From the NCBI RefSeq assembly GCF_000143415.4, contig NW_003314317.1, positions 530,877 through 594,876 of the forward strand: DNA of 64,000 nt, written 5' to 3'. Source of the stretch: Selaginella moellendorffii (taxonomy: Eukaryota > Streptophyta > Lycopodiopsida > Selaginellales > Selaginellaceae). Positions within the stretch are counted from its first letter, which is position 1. Every line of letters starts with the position of its first letter. The position numbers and the translations under genes were made by a program. The notes beneath the pieces were generated by a model that was given only the letters and a program-made list of their open reading frames with translations, made no database searches and was not told the origin of the DNA. Positions 16,337-26,370 of the stretch are shown one piece after another.

Positions 16337-16770
16337 CGCGCTCCAGAGCTTCGATCATCCCTCGGACATGGAGCTGTAAAGCGCGCATTCGATCGAGAGG
16401 GAGCGGTTCCAGCAGCGTAGCCTTACCTGGAGAGATTGCAGAACCCTAGAAGCAGATCCAGCTCGCCGTGAGGATTTCGCACGGAAAATGCGATGACTCC
16501 CCCGAGAAATTCCACCGCCTTCCCTAGTCACAGAACAAACGTTGCGTCGCTTCTCCTCCGTTAGGTCTAAAAAGGTCACATATGTCCGGAGGATATCCTC
16601 CTTGGAACCGTTGGATAATCCAATAGGGCTGCTTACGTGGGCCGTCGGATGTCGCCGTAAGGCCAAGTGTCACACCGCGAATCCGACGACCACGATTTCT
16701 TCCAGACCGGAAGTGCCACACCGCGAAATTCGACGGCCAGGATTTCTTCTAGACGGGAATCAATGGCCAG
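16337..16770. promoter_or_regulatory. Shared upstream region between lipase (-) and PPR (+)
   Basis: There are 434 bases between divergent ATGs, with no coding signal. A partly duplicated motif (cacaccgcgaa) occurs near 16671 and 16717. It probably carries both promoters. Confidence 0.4.
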
Positions 16771-19281
16771 ATGTCGAGCAGCCTGTCGCTTCTTTGTTCC
16801 AAGCAAGGCCCACTCCACGCGTTGAGGGCTTTTGCGAGCGCTCATGTTCTTCACGTCGATAGGGCTCACAGCGAGGCGGATCTGGCACGCCAGTGCAACG
16901 ATGCCAGAGATCTCTCCCATGCCCGCCAAATCCACGCTCGAATTCTCGCCACCGAGTGGCGCGGCAGCGTTTTCCTGGGAAATCAGGTTATTCATATGTA
17001 TGGGCGATGCGGTAGCGTCGGCGACGCCGATCGTGTGTTTCACGCGATGGAGCGGCGGAATCTCTTCTCATGGAACATCGTCCTCGCGGCATATGCCCAG
17101 AACGGGCATCTTGCCGAGTGTAATGCCGGGTTCTCGAGGATTCCGGAATGGAATGTTGTGTCGTGGACGGTGATGATGGTGGCTTACACACAAAGAGGGA
17201 ATGTCCAGGGCGCGAAGGAAACGTTCGATCAAATGCCGGAGCGGAATGTCGTGTCTTGGACGACCATGATCTCGCTATATGCCCAGTCAGGGCATTTCGA
17301 AGATGCCAAGAGAATGTTCTCTTTAATTCCGGAATGCACTGTGGTATCCTGGACGGTCATTTTCCAAGCCCACGTTACCAACGGCCAGATCGACAGCGCC
17401 AAAGCCGTGTTTGACGAAATGCCCGAGAGGAACGTGGTCGCGTGGACGGCCATGGTCTCGGCATATTCCAACCTCCACAGGCCGGAAGATTCGCTCGCGT
17501 GGCTCAGCAGGATGCCACAGTGGAACGTGGTCACGTGCAACGTCATGCTGGACGGCTACGTGGCACGGGGCCTCTTTGACGACGCCGCCGCGCAGTTCCA
17601 CGTCGTCCCCAAGGATGTGGTGACGTGGAACACCATGCTGACGGCATGCACGGAGCACGGCCACGTCGACCTCGCGGTTGAAATGTTCCACAGGATGCCG
17701 CAGCACACCGTCGTGACGTGGAACGCGATGATAGCCGGGTATGCCCGTAACGGGCATCTGGACGAGTCAAGGGCGCTGTTTGACTGCCTAGACGAACGCA
17801 ACGCGGTGACGTGGACAACCATGATTTCGGCGTACGCGCAGTGTAGATTACTGCGGGAAGCCGCGGTTCTGTTTCACGAGATGCCGCAGTTAGACGCACG
17901 GCCGTGGCACGTCATGGTTGCGGCATATGCCGAGGCAGGGCAGTTTGACGACGCCAAGGCGCTGTTTGAGCAGTCCGACGCTCGGGATTCCACCACGTGG
18001 ACGGCCATGATGGGCGCTTATGCTCACCACGGCCAGTGGGAACAATCCAAGGCCTTGTTCGATGGAATGCCGAGAAGAGCTGTGGAGCCATGGAACAATT
18101 TGATCTCGGTGTATGGCCAATGCGGCTATCTGCAAGACGCGATCGAGGCATTCCATAAGATTCCCCACCGGGACGTGATCTCCTGGAACTCGATCCTCAC
18201 GGCCACCGCGCAAAATGGACGCCTGGACGATGCCGAGGAGCTCTTTCGCCAAATCCCCGAGACGAATCCAGTTTCTTACAACATCCTCCTCCAGGCGCAC
18301 GCTCAATCCGGCAACATCGATCGAGCGCTCGCTTTGTTTCGATCGATGCCAGGGCTCGGGATCCTGGCGTGGACGGCGATGGTCCTGCTCTACGCCAAGA
18401 CCGGCAATCTGAACGACGCGCGGGAATTTTTCCACAGAATGCCGCAGCGCGACGCCTTCTCGTGCATCACCATGATCGCGGTGAGCGCGATGAAGGGGAA
18501 TCTTTCTGAATCAAACCAGTGCTTTCGCGAGATCCGCTACCACAACCTCGCGTCCTGGACGACGATGCTAGTGGCAAATGCCCAGAACGGGCATCTGGAG
18601 GTAGCGCGAGCGTTGTTTGATCTCATGCCCGTACGAGACAACGTATCATGGAACGCGATGATCACGGGCTACGCCTCGAAGGGCCGTACGGAAGAGGCCC
18701 GGCGGATATTCGAGTCCATGCCGGAGCGCAACGCGGCATCTTTCGGCGCCATGATCTCGGCATATGCCCAGAACGGGTATATTCCCCAGGCGCGCGAGGT
18801 CTTCGAGAGTGGCGGCTCCTCCCAGCACGACGCCTGGAACGCCCTGATCGCGGCACTGGCGCGCGATGGCCACGCCGCCGACGCGATCCATCTCTCGCGC
18901 GCGATGGCGCTCGAGGGCTACGCGCTGGATGGGGAGTCCTTCACGGCCATCCTCACGGCGTGCTGCCACTCGGGCAACATTGGGCGAGGGATCCGTGAGT
19001 TTGGATCGATCGTGGATCACGGGCTGAGCCCAATTGGATCTCACTACTGCCGGATGATCGATCTCCTGGGGCGTGCCGGGGAGCTGGGCAAGGCGGAGGA
19101 TTTGATCGCGGCAATGCCATTCCCGCCCTGCGATGTGGCGTGGGGGACGCTCTTGGGTGCGTGTAAGGTCTCGCCAGATGTGGAGAGGGGGATGCGAGCG
19201 GCAGGGCAGGCATTGGAACTGGATGGCCAGAGATCCGGCCCCTATATCATGCTCTCCAACTTGTACACGAGAGAGGCGTAG
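16771..19281 (+). CDS. Intronless PPR protein of mostly S-type motifs, 836 aa
   Basis: PPR proteins of the PLS class bind organellar RNA. After about 75 residues the protein is an unbroken array of about twenty 31-residue S-like motifs, each with a core like NVVSWTTMISAYAQNG and ending FDEMPERN. It starts after VIHMYGRCGSVGDADRVFH and runs to about residue 700. The end contains a longer P/L-type motif (AMALEGYALDGESFTAILTACCHSGNIG) and E-like sequence (HYCRMIDLLGRAGELGKAEDLI, GTLLGACK). It stops at YIMLSNLYTREA, in the middle of the usual E region, with no DYW domain. That suggests C-terminal truncation or a factor that recruits a separate deaminase. There is no clear transit peptide, but the first 30 residues are Ser/Leu/Ala-rich. 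Lack of introns is usual for plant PPR genes. Confidence 0.92.
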   Translation: MSSSLSLLCSKQGPLHALRAFASAHVLHVDRAHSEADLARQCNDARDLSHARQIHARILATEWRGSVFLGNQVIHMYGRCGSVGDADRVFHAMERRNLFSWNIVLAAYAQNGHLAECNAGFSRIPEWNVVSWTVMMVAYTQRGNVQGAKETFDQMPERNVVSWTTMISLYAQSGHFEDAKRMFSLIPECTVVSWTVIFQAHVTNGQIDSAKAVFDEMPERNVVAWTAMVSAYSNLHRPEDSLAWLSRMPQWNVVTCNVMLDGYVARGLFDDAAAQFHVVPKDVVTWNTMLTACTEHGHVDLAVEMFHRMPQHTVVTWNAMIAGYARNGHLDESRALFDCLDERNAVTWTTMISAYAQCRLLREAAVLFHEMPQLDARPWHVMVAAYAEAGQFDDAKALFEQSDARDSTTWTAMMGAYAHHGQWEQSKALFDGMPRRAVEPWNNLISVYGQCGYLQDAIEAFHKIPHRDVISWNSILTATAQNGRLDDAEELFRQIPETNPVSYNILLQAHAQSGNIDRALALFRSMPGLGILAWTAMVLLYAKTGNLNDAREFFHRMPQRDAFSCITMIAVSAMKGNLSESNQCFREIRYHNLASWTTMLVANAQNGHLEVARALFDLMPVRDNVSWNAMITGYASKGRTEEARRIFESMPERNAASFGAMISAYAQNGYIPQAREVFESGGSSQHDAWNALIAALARDGHAADAIHLSRAMALEGYALDGESFTAILTACCHSGNIGRGIREFGSIVDHGLSPIGSHYCRMIDLLGRAGELGKAEDLIAAMPFPPCDVAWGTLLGACKVSPDVERGMRAAGQALELDGQRSGPYIMLSNLYTREA

Positions 19282-19539
19282 ATTGTCTGTAAGGATTGAT
19301 CAAAAACAGCCTGGATTTTGTCACAGGAACTGACACATTCGTTTCTAGAAGGATGGATTGATCTAACTTCCTTTTGAATTTAACTCGATTTTAATAATTT
19401 TTTACCTTTTTTCTTTTATCTTTCTAACCATTTTTATGATTTTAACCAAATAATAAAATCAAATTTATATTGTGAGGTCCATGCACTCACAATATGATAT
19501 TATTTTTATTAGGAAATCCTAAAAAGGTTCTTAAGTAAG
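19282..19539. other. AT-rich 3' flank of the PPR gene
   Basis: There is no gene. It is T-rich from 19380 to 19440. It contains the 21-base LTR relic at 19471-19491 described separately. Confidence 0.5.
19471..19491. repeat. Minimal LTR-end relic
   Basis: The stretch begins TGTGAGG and ends CCATGCACTCACA. These are the first and last bases of the LTR at 27646-27820, joined with the middle missing. It is flanked on both sides by ATAT, which could be a target duplication. It reads best as an internally deleted solo LTR. Confidence 0.5.
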
Positions 19540-19860
19540 TACCTTTTGCACTCAGTTCCATAATACGTACATGCATTGCAGCTTGACTCCCCTTCCATAA
19601 GCAAGAATAATCTCGCTAATCATAGTCAGTTGTGTCACTTTGGTTTAGTAGTTTTCCTTCTGGAGATACCTACAAAGTTCCAACCTTAAGAAAAGAAGAC
19701 AATTAAAAACCTCATACACAGAAAGACCCTCATACCCTTTATATCGTGAGGCCCTCCTTTAGCAACCCAGCCTTGAACATCCTCTATTTCACTCTTCACC
19801 TGGGCGTCTCCTCACCACATGTTTCAATCGCATCAGCATGCTCCGAATAGTCCACTCTTC
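19540..19860 (-). pseudogene. Degenerate copy of the 139-aa gene (block A)
   Basis: This is collinear with 21665-22110 (for example TTTTGCACTCA, ATAAGCAAGAATA, CTTCTGGAGATACCTACAAA, CATCAGCATGCTCCG). It carries many substitutions and several deletions, and no intact frame remains. It is part of the duplicated block described in the findings. Confidence 0.65.
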
Positions 19861-19889
19861 TCACATGGTTTAAGAATTAAAACAAGCAA

Positions 19890-20165
19890 ATGGTGTCGAG
19901 GGTATTCCTTGGGCCTTGATTGGTGAGTCTTGGATGATGATGTTGGTTCGATCAAGTTCCACGACCACCACAACTGATGCGGTCTTGTTTTAGATCAGAT
20001 CTCAGGAACAGGAAGAGGAACGTACATCCTCCGGCTCGGAGACCCTCAACGTCTATAAACGTATGACATTCATGCTTCTTTCCGTTAGCGAACAAGTGCT
20101 AGTATAGCTTTAGATAGAATTGTCAGACTGTGGAAAACGTTGGCTATCTTTATGGGGGCCCGATC
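19890..20165 (+). pseudogene. PPR scrap and unknown flank, block A
   Basis: Bases 19897-19965 (GAGGGTATTCCTTGG ... TTCGATCAAGTTCCACGACC) match 22243-22353. Both resemble PPR gene bases 17128-17245 (TTCTCGAGGATTCCGG, CGTTCGATCAAATG). Bases 19995-20165 match 22515-22770, which has no recognised function. Confidence 0.5.
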
Positions 20166-20289
20166 TAGTGCCGCTGAGATTGCTCAACGATTTAACGCTA
20201 TGTTTTGCTCTCAAACTGGAAAGACAAGCTCGCATGCAGGTGAGTGCTAAATTCTTTGGATGCTTCTTCTTTGCTGTTTTCTTCCAAGT

Positions 20290-20515
20290 GTAATGAAGCA
20301 AATGGAGCTCAGAAACGTGAGCCATCCATGAAGAAGTTAGACAAGAAGAAGCCGAGATCTAGCATGGCGGCAGCAGTAGCAAGGGGAGCAAGAGTCACAA
20401 GCGAAGGTAAGCACACAGGAATAGGATGTGAAGATAACACAATTGGGCGAGTGGTACTTAAGAAAGTAACAACAAGCAAGGCTGCGAGGAGGGAGAGGAG
20501 GAAATGTCTAGATTT
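20290..20515 (+). pseudogene. Fragment of the 3' end of the 782-3456 gene (block A)
   Basis: It shares long runs with the minus strand of 600-850, for example AAGCCGAGATCT and GAGTGGTACTTAAGAAAGT, then AAGGCTGCGAGGAGGGAGAG. It covers the end of the last exon and the 3' UTR. It encodes nothing by itself. Confidence 0.7.
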
Positions 20516-20554
20516 CTCCCCACTCATGTGATGCTTTCTATTGGCTTACCTCAA

Positions 20555-21490
20555 CGCTCCCTCGTAATCCAAGTGTCACCCAACCTAAGCCTAGTGCAGA
20601 ATGAACAAATTTGTAAGGTCCTAATGGCTTGGTGAGGATGTTGGCCAATCTCTCTCCCATAGGAACATAATCGATGTACATTACTCGTGCTTTGACTTAT
20701 TCTCACACGTAATGGAACTGCCCAAGAATGTGTTTGTTGTGACCATGGAAGACTGGATTCCACGTCATTAATATGCTGCTTTGATTGTCACACCTCTTTA
20801 ATTTTTGGATCAAGCTTCTTGTGTAACTAATCTAGAACATGGGCATATGTGGTGCAATTAACATGCAAAGATGTGAAATATCAAACTTCTTTCCAGACCA
20901 CACTTCCTCCAGAGTTTGGCCACCTTTTAGTGCAGTGGTGGCTAAACAATTTTGCACATGCATCACCATAGCAAATGCCTTTTGCCAGAATGCCTAGCCT
21001 AATTTAGCATAAAAAAGAAGGATGCATGCTGCATTGTGTTTGATTCTTCCTCTCAGTGATACCATTTTGTTGTGGGGTGTATTGTGCAGTGATTTAGTGT
21101 TCACATGACAAAAGTCTTGAAGAGAATGGTTAAAATACTCCTTTCCACCATTAATTCGCAATGCGCTAATTTTCTGCTCTAAGATTTGTTTCAATGAAAA
21201 CTTTGTAGTGTTTGAAGGTCTCTTAGCCTCGTGCTTTCCTCGCAAGAAGAATATGCATGTTTTACGATTGAAATCATCAACTAGCATCATGAAATATTTC
21301 ACACCAAAGTGATTGGGAACATTCATAGGCCCACACAAATCTGAGTGAACAAGTTCTAGTGGATATTTGTTTTGACACATTGATGAAGCAAAATTTTGCT
21401 GATGAGGATGTTTCCCTAGCATACATGTCTCGCAGAAGGGGTGTGTAATCTTTATCCCAAGGTTCAGCCCCATAACAATGTTTCATGTCT
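20555..21490 (-). mobile_element. Deleted Copia-type retrotransposon fragment
   Basis: On the minus strand, 21486-20994 encodes Copia integrase features: zinc-binding HPFCETCMLGK, LVHSDLCGPM, FMMLVDDFNRKT, and LRINGGKEYFN. It continues with TLEEVWSGKKFDISHL near 20900. The RT part is missing. From 20700 to 20560 the C-terminal RNase H tail appears (GERLANILTKPLGPYKFVHSALGLGWV). No LTR is recognised. Frames are broken, so it is inactive. Confidence 0.8.
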
Positions 21491-21649
21491 TTATATCGGG
21501 AAGGAAGTATTGCCCTCAGTAAAGCAATTGACTGGCAAAAGGGTATTTGAGAGAAAGGCTAGGCTGAAAAAATCAATTTCTATAATTTTATATTTATTGA
21601 TATTATTATTATCGCTTAACCCTAACCGTACCACGAATTCATAAAAACC

Positions 21650-22125
21650 TTATGCCATAACTCTATACCCTTTTGCACTCAATTCCATAAGCTCTGCAAA
21701 AATTGCATCTTGACTCTCCTGCCATAAGCAAGAATAGTTTCGCCAATCATAGTCAGTTGTGCCACTAGTTTGGTCCACCGATTCCAATACTTTTCCTTCT
21801 GGAGATACCTACAAATTTCCAACCTCAAGAAAAGAAGATGAAAGAAAAACAGTTGAAAACCTACCTTCTGGACCAAATACCTCACATATACATGCTCCTC
21901 ATCATCCCACAGAAAGAGAGCCAGAGCCCGCATACCTTTTTCATCAGGAGGGAAGTATTGCCCTCCTTTGACAACCCAGCCCTGAACATCTTCTATATCA
22001 ATCTTCACAGGGAAGTAATCCCTCTCAGTCACAGGATCGACGATGGGCGTCTCCTCGACAGAGAAATCCACCACATACCCGGGATGTTTCAACCGCATCA
22101 GCATGCTCCGGATAGCTTCTTCCAT
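21650..22125 (-). CDS. Unrecognised 139-aa protein, 2 exons
   Basis: The ATG at 22125 opens MEEAIRSMLMRLKHPG. Exon 1 (22125-21865) ends VRYLVQK. A 56-base intron with GTAGG donor and TTTGTAG acceptor leads to exon 2 (21808-21650), giving VSPEGKVLESVDQTSG and ending at TAA. Composition is that of a soluble globular protein (YFPVKIDIEDVQGWVV, ALFLWDDEEHVYV). A longer unspliced frame also exists for the second part (YLQKEKYWNRW...), so the exon 2 frame is not certain. No family is recognised. A broken second copy lies at 19540-19860. Confidence 0.5.
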
Positions 22126-22234
22126 CTTGACAAAACCTAAAGCCTACCCTAAAGCATTTGGGCGAAAGGCTATTGAAAAATACAAGCGCTCCAGAATCAT
22201 GAGCACACCGTATTTTTGTTCCGTGCAATGGTGC

Positions 22235-22785
22235 GGGCATCGCGCTATGCGAGGGTATTCCCGGGTCCTTGAGAATTCCAGAATGAAATGGAGTCTTGGG
22301 GCTTATTTACAAAGAGAAGATGCTAGATAACGTTCGATCAAGTTCCACGACCATGCGGCAACTCGGTGACACGGACGGATGGAGCATTCCCTGGTAAAGA
22401 AAGCCTTTTCTTCGACTCAATGGACACAATAGATTTTCAAGCCAAGACTTCTTGTGTGAATCAAAGGTGGGGTGTAACAAGCTCTTTACAGCTGATGCCA
22501 CCTCTCAAAAGTGGTTCTACATCAGATCTCAGGAACAGGAACGTCCAACTGTGTATCCTCTGGCATTCGACACTCAGGAATTGTTTTCAAGTGGTTGCAC
22601 ACGGTTCAACTTCATTACAAACAGCTAACAGTATAACATTCATGCTTCTTTCCGTGTCCTTACCGTGTAAAAGTGATAGGATGCTATGGAGTGCTGGTAC
22701 AGCTTTTGCCAGATAGAACTGGGAGAAATGCAAGTAGGCTGTGGAAAACATTGGCCATCTTTATGGAGATTGCTCAACAATCCGT
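22235..22785 (+). pseudogene. PPR scrap and unknown flank, block B
   Basis: 22243-22353 shows degraded PPR sequence (GGTATTCCCGGGTCC..., AGAATTCCAGAATG, TTTACAAAGAGAAG, ACGTTCGATCAAG), comparable with 17128-17245 of the PPR gene. 22380-22785 matches block A in part and has no recognised function. Confidence 0.5.
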
Positions 22786-23399
22786 TTTCAATCGTATTTG
22801 AAATGAAACAACGACCATGTGAGTTTGTCCTCCTTGGAACTCATCTCAAAAATGTGATGCAATAGTACCCTTCGTTGATCCTGGAGAGAAATCTATTGGT
22901 AATCAAGTTATGATACTGTTTTGGATTGTTATATTGATTTGCAGTGGCTGCTTTAGGACGAACATCAAGCAGCATCCGAAGGTATACTGTTTACGTAACA
23001 TTTGAACCTTTGAGGTTCGTTTGTTTTGACAGGTCTTGTTTCGTTCTACTATTTTTTTCGAGCGCGATCCTTGGTTTGTCTCGTGGAGAGAAGAATCAGT
23101 AAAGGCTGTAGTTTTTGCGTTCCTCTATGACACAAGAATTGTATTTTTATGAATCATGTCAATCTGTCTGTGACGAAGGCAAGTGTCAAATAGACCGAGA
23201 GCAAAAATTTCATTCCTGCTAAAGGAACTACGTAAACGTTGATACAATTGCTGTGGAGAGAACTTTCATCAAGCAGGTAAACATGATGTCCAGGATTTGT
23301 ATGTTTGCTATGGGTGAATCTGCAGTCTCGTCGCAGCGATCTTGATGATCTGATACTTGTCATGCAGTTGATGCAATTTGAGAGCTTGACAACGATGTA
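22786..23399. other. Unassigned sequence in block B
   Basis: No gene is supported on either strand. Open frames are short. Nothing else is seen. Confidence 0.4.
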
Positions 23400-23965
23400 C
23401 ATGTAATGAAGCAAATGGAGCTCAGAAACGGGAGCCATCCGTGAAGAAGTTGGACAAGAAGAAGCCGAGATCTTCCAAGCTCAGCAGCTCGGCAGCAGCA
23501 AAGGAAGGAGAGAGTCACAAAGAAAGAGAAGGCAAGGAAGGAACAGGATAACAACGAGCAGGGAGAGGAGGAAGGAAAGCAAGGTGAGGAGGGGAGGAGG
23601 GGAGTTTCAAGCTTGAGAAAACAAGGAAGAGGAAGAAAGAGGCCACTCATGAGTTTGTTTCATTGGATGAGACGTCCACGGTTCGAATCACATGGTTGTC
23701 TTCTTTCTCTTTTAAAATCTTCAAAGAGAATTTAGGGGTTTTAGCGCAGGGAGCTCGGGCAAGGGAATGCATGAGCTATGTGATCTTCATCGGCTCGATT
23801 GGTCGCGCTTTAGATCATGAGCTACATTCATGAGGTATGGATCTTTATTGGGCTCGATCGCTTGCATTTTAGACCACGAGCTACATTCACAATCGCTACG
23901 CTTGCGAATTTGCAGAGAATATTGAGGTGTCCAGTGTGCCATTCTTGCATTCCCCGGAATTCTTT
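23400..23965 (+). pseudogene. Second fragment of the 3' end of the 782-3456 gene (block B)
   Basis: It is collinear with the minus strand of about 178-840: AAGCCGAGATCTTCCAAG, GGGAGAGGAGGAAGGAAAGC, TTTCAAGCTTGAGAAAAC, CATTGGATGAGACGTCCACGG and GAGCTACATTCAC in the same order. It reaches further into the downstream flank than the block A copy. It is diverged, with indels. Confidence 0.75.
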
Positions 23966-24015
23966 CCGGGAGTGAGATCTTCGGTTCTTATTTTCCTTTC
24001 TATCATATGACATAG

Positions 24016-24043
24016 CCACGTGGACCGTGACTATGCCACGTGG
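24016..24043. promoter_or_regulatory. Pair of perfect G-box palindromes
   Basis: CCACGTGG occurs at 24016-24023 and again at 24036-24043, with a further ACGTGGC near 24051. They lie 160-190 bases before the ATG of the sirtuin/proteasome-like gene. ACGT cores of this kind are bound by bZIP and bHLH factors in plants; a role here is inferred. Confidence 0.4.
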
Positions 24044-24205
24044 ATGTCATACGTGGCAGTGTTTAAATCTTTTTGGCGGGATGGTGCAAGACGGCTGGGC
24101 GCTTGCTTGCTTCTGTGATGCGCCTGATGTCCCTATCGTGCTCAAGGTAATACTGTCAATGCTAGTGAAGGAAATCCCCTAACAGCAGATCTCTGGTGCT
24201 TTGTC

Positions 24206-26370
24206 ATGCAGGGGCAGAGCCTGCCTTTCATGGGAAGTGAGGACTATCTGATTAATCCTCTCGTCAGGCCGAGGGAAGGAATCCCCGCTCAGTTCCAGGT
24301 GTTGTTGCTCCCCAGCTTCAAATTTCAATTGCAGGTTTGTTGCTTTAGCTTTATCACAGGACGAGGTTCTAAGTCTTTTTTGGTTCTTTGTTCCAGGAAT
24401 TATACAACATCAGTGCTTGTGGAGATAACGTTCCCTTGGATGGAGCTCAGTCCCTGCTGCTCCCCTGCTTCAAATGGCAATCTCAGGTTTGCTGCTTTAT
24501 AGGTTCTAAGTCATTTTTATTTTTTCTTCCAGGAATTCTCCAACATCAATGCTCGTGGAGATGACATTCCCTTGGATGGCGCTCAGTTCCTGCTGCTCCT
24601 CAGCTTCAAATGGCAGTCACAGGTTTGTTGCTTTCCATAAGCTTAGGTTCAACACAGAACGAGGTTCTAAGTTTTTTTATTCTTTGTTCCAGAAATTTTA
24701 CAACATCAGTGGTCGTATACTCGGAGGTAATGTTCCCTTAGATGGAACTCGAGCTGCTACAAGCATAGTTCAAGAGTCAGATGCTTTGCTCATCATTGGC
24801 TCGACTGTAATGGTTTTACCAGCCTTTCGTCTTGTGAGGTAAGTGGTAGTGTGACTTTTCTTTGACTTGCGTTTGAATCGTTTCCCTCTGTTGCCAGTGC
24901 CACTCATAAGGGTAAAACTCGAGCCGACGAGATTGCTTGCTTTGAGATCGGGAGCTGTGTTGGTGAAGTGAGTTTGTCAATGGAACTCTCAAGTCTTGTG
25001 AGCATACATCCAATTGGCTGCTGCCCCCACAAAGGCGAGTGCATAGATTCTGAAACTCGCTATAATGTAGGTCTTATAACGTGTGTTTTTTTTATCGTGC
25101 AGGATTCAAGCCCCTCCTTGAGGAGGTGGAGAGATGTGTTCTGGGGCACAAGATCATATCCATCTCTATTCCAAGCCAGCAAAGTCAGCTCATAGAGCAT
25201 GGTGAGCATTCATTTTACTCCCCTCAGAAAGCAAGATTTTCTGGTTCTATTATTTGTTTCTTGTGTAGGAACTATTGGGCTAGCACTACTTTGCAAGCAA
25301 GGATTCTTGGTTCTCTTTGATTCCTTGACAACTGCAACTGAAGGTGATGGGAGTGTTGTTGAGATGAGAAGGAACGTGCAGAAGATTGTCGAAGTAAGAA
25401 GTGAGCCAAGACTTCGAGTTGGCTTTGCTGGGGAAGTAGCTGCGTGTTGTCAACTCATCAAGCTTTTACAAGTGAAGCTGAGCAAGAAGGAGTTGACACA
25501 TCATAATGCCGTCAAGTTCATGATGAAGAAAGCAAACCTATTCTCAAGCACAGATGGCAACTTCAGTGCATCTTTCTTTGTCTACGATGAGAACACACTG
25601 GTGATGATCAAGGATGAAGGCAACGGATTTAAGACAACAGCGCTTACGAAGGAGCAATCAGTGTTGGTCATTGGTTCCGGAGCACGACAAGCACGAATGA
25701 TTCTTGCACAGCCGGTTCGAGGACAGAACCATGGGGAAGCAGCAAGTGTGGGAGAAGCTCTTTCTTTGGGTCTCGACGCCTTTGCTCAAGCTTGTGTTGA
25801 GAATCCGGAATGTGGAGGGGATTTGTGTGTCATTGACGGCAGCAGAAACATCGACTTTGGTGGAATGGAGTTCAAGAAGGCACTTGCAAGTGCAAAGTCT
25901 AACTTTTCCTTCCAGTATGCAAGGCGAGGAGTGCAAAGAAACGCACTGAACATTAAGATTGCATTGTTTGACAAACAGGTAATCCTCTCATCTTTAGCTC
26001 TGTCTGCTCTAGTTTTTTACTCGTCTTCTAGGAGGAAGCTGCTTCGGCCAGGGATTCTTCTGCAGAAAAGGTCCAGAGCGTCAAAGAACAAGAAAAGGTT
26101 TTCAATCCTTTTGCTATGGTTTGCTTTAGCTCAAAACCAATGTACAGGAACACAACCGAGGTGGTGCCACTCATTGCTTCCAAGAGTTCAAGCAGCATCA
26201 GAGGTAAGCTTGTTCACTGTAGATTTCAGAACTTCAACATTCTTACAGGAGCATCACCAGCAGCCAAAACATCGACTCACGTGAATTGAAATCTATCAAA
26301 ACTGTGGATGTGCTAGTAATGGTGTGTTATCCTTTTCCTTTACTTTGTTGTAGCTCAGGATCAATGTATA
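24206..26370 (+). CDS. Chimeric gene: sirtuin C-terminal fragment fused to proteasome beta-like domain, about 10-11 exons
   Basis: The exons 24206-24334, 24397-24486, 24533-24622, 24693-24838, 24898-25070, 25103-25201, 25269-25978 and 26032-26097 join without a stop (501 codons); the last one or two exons to about 26370 are uncertain. Residues 104-175 match the end of the plant SRT2-type sirtuin fold (GNVPLDGTRAA, ESDALLIIGSTVMVLPAFRLVR, KTRADEIACFEIGSCVGE); the zinc and catalytic parts are absent. From residue 243 the protein resembles a 20S proteasome beta5-like Ntn hydrolase: GTIGLALLCKQGFLVLFDS puts Thr at position 1 and Asp at position 17. RNVQKIVEV supplies a Lys comparable to Lys33 after a 5-residue insertion. 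VGFAGEVAACCQLIKLL and VIGSGARQARMIL follow. The Gly-Thr junction is encoded across an exon border. Exons 2-4 are tandem duplicates. It could be a new chimeric gene or a transcribed pseudogene. Confidence 0.6.
24335..24700 (+). repeat. Tandem exon-plus-intron duplications
   Basis: Three successive units contain the intron start GTTTGTTGCTTT, intron motif GAGGTTCTAAGT, acceptor TTCCAG, and an exon with ACAACATCAGTG and GTTCCCTTGGATGG. Exons 2 and 3 are exactly 90 bases and the units repeat every 130-150 bases, so duplication keeps frame. Confidence 0.8.

Noticed and set aside
24206-26370. Two unrelated adjacent genes (sirtuin piece, proteasome piece)
   Set aside because: Not fully excluded, but the frame passes through all junctions and no ATG in frame is found between the two parts, so one gene is the simpler model.
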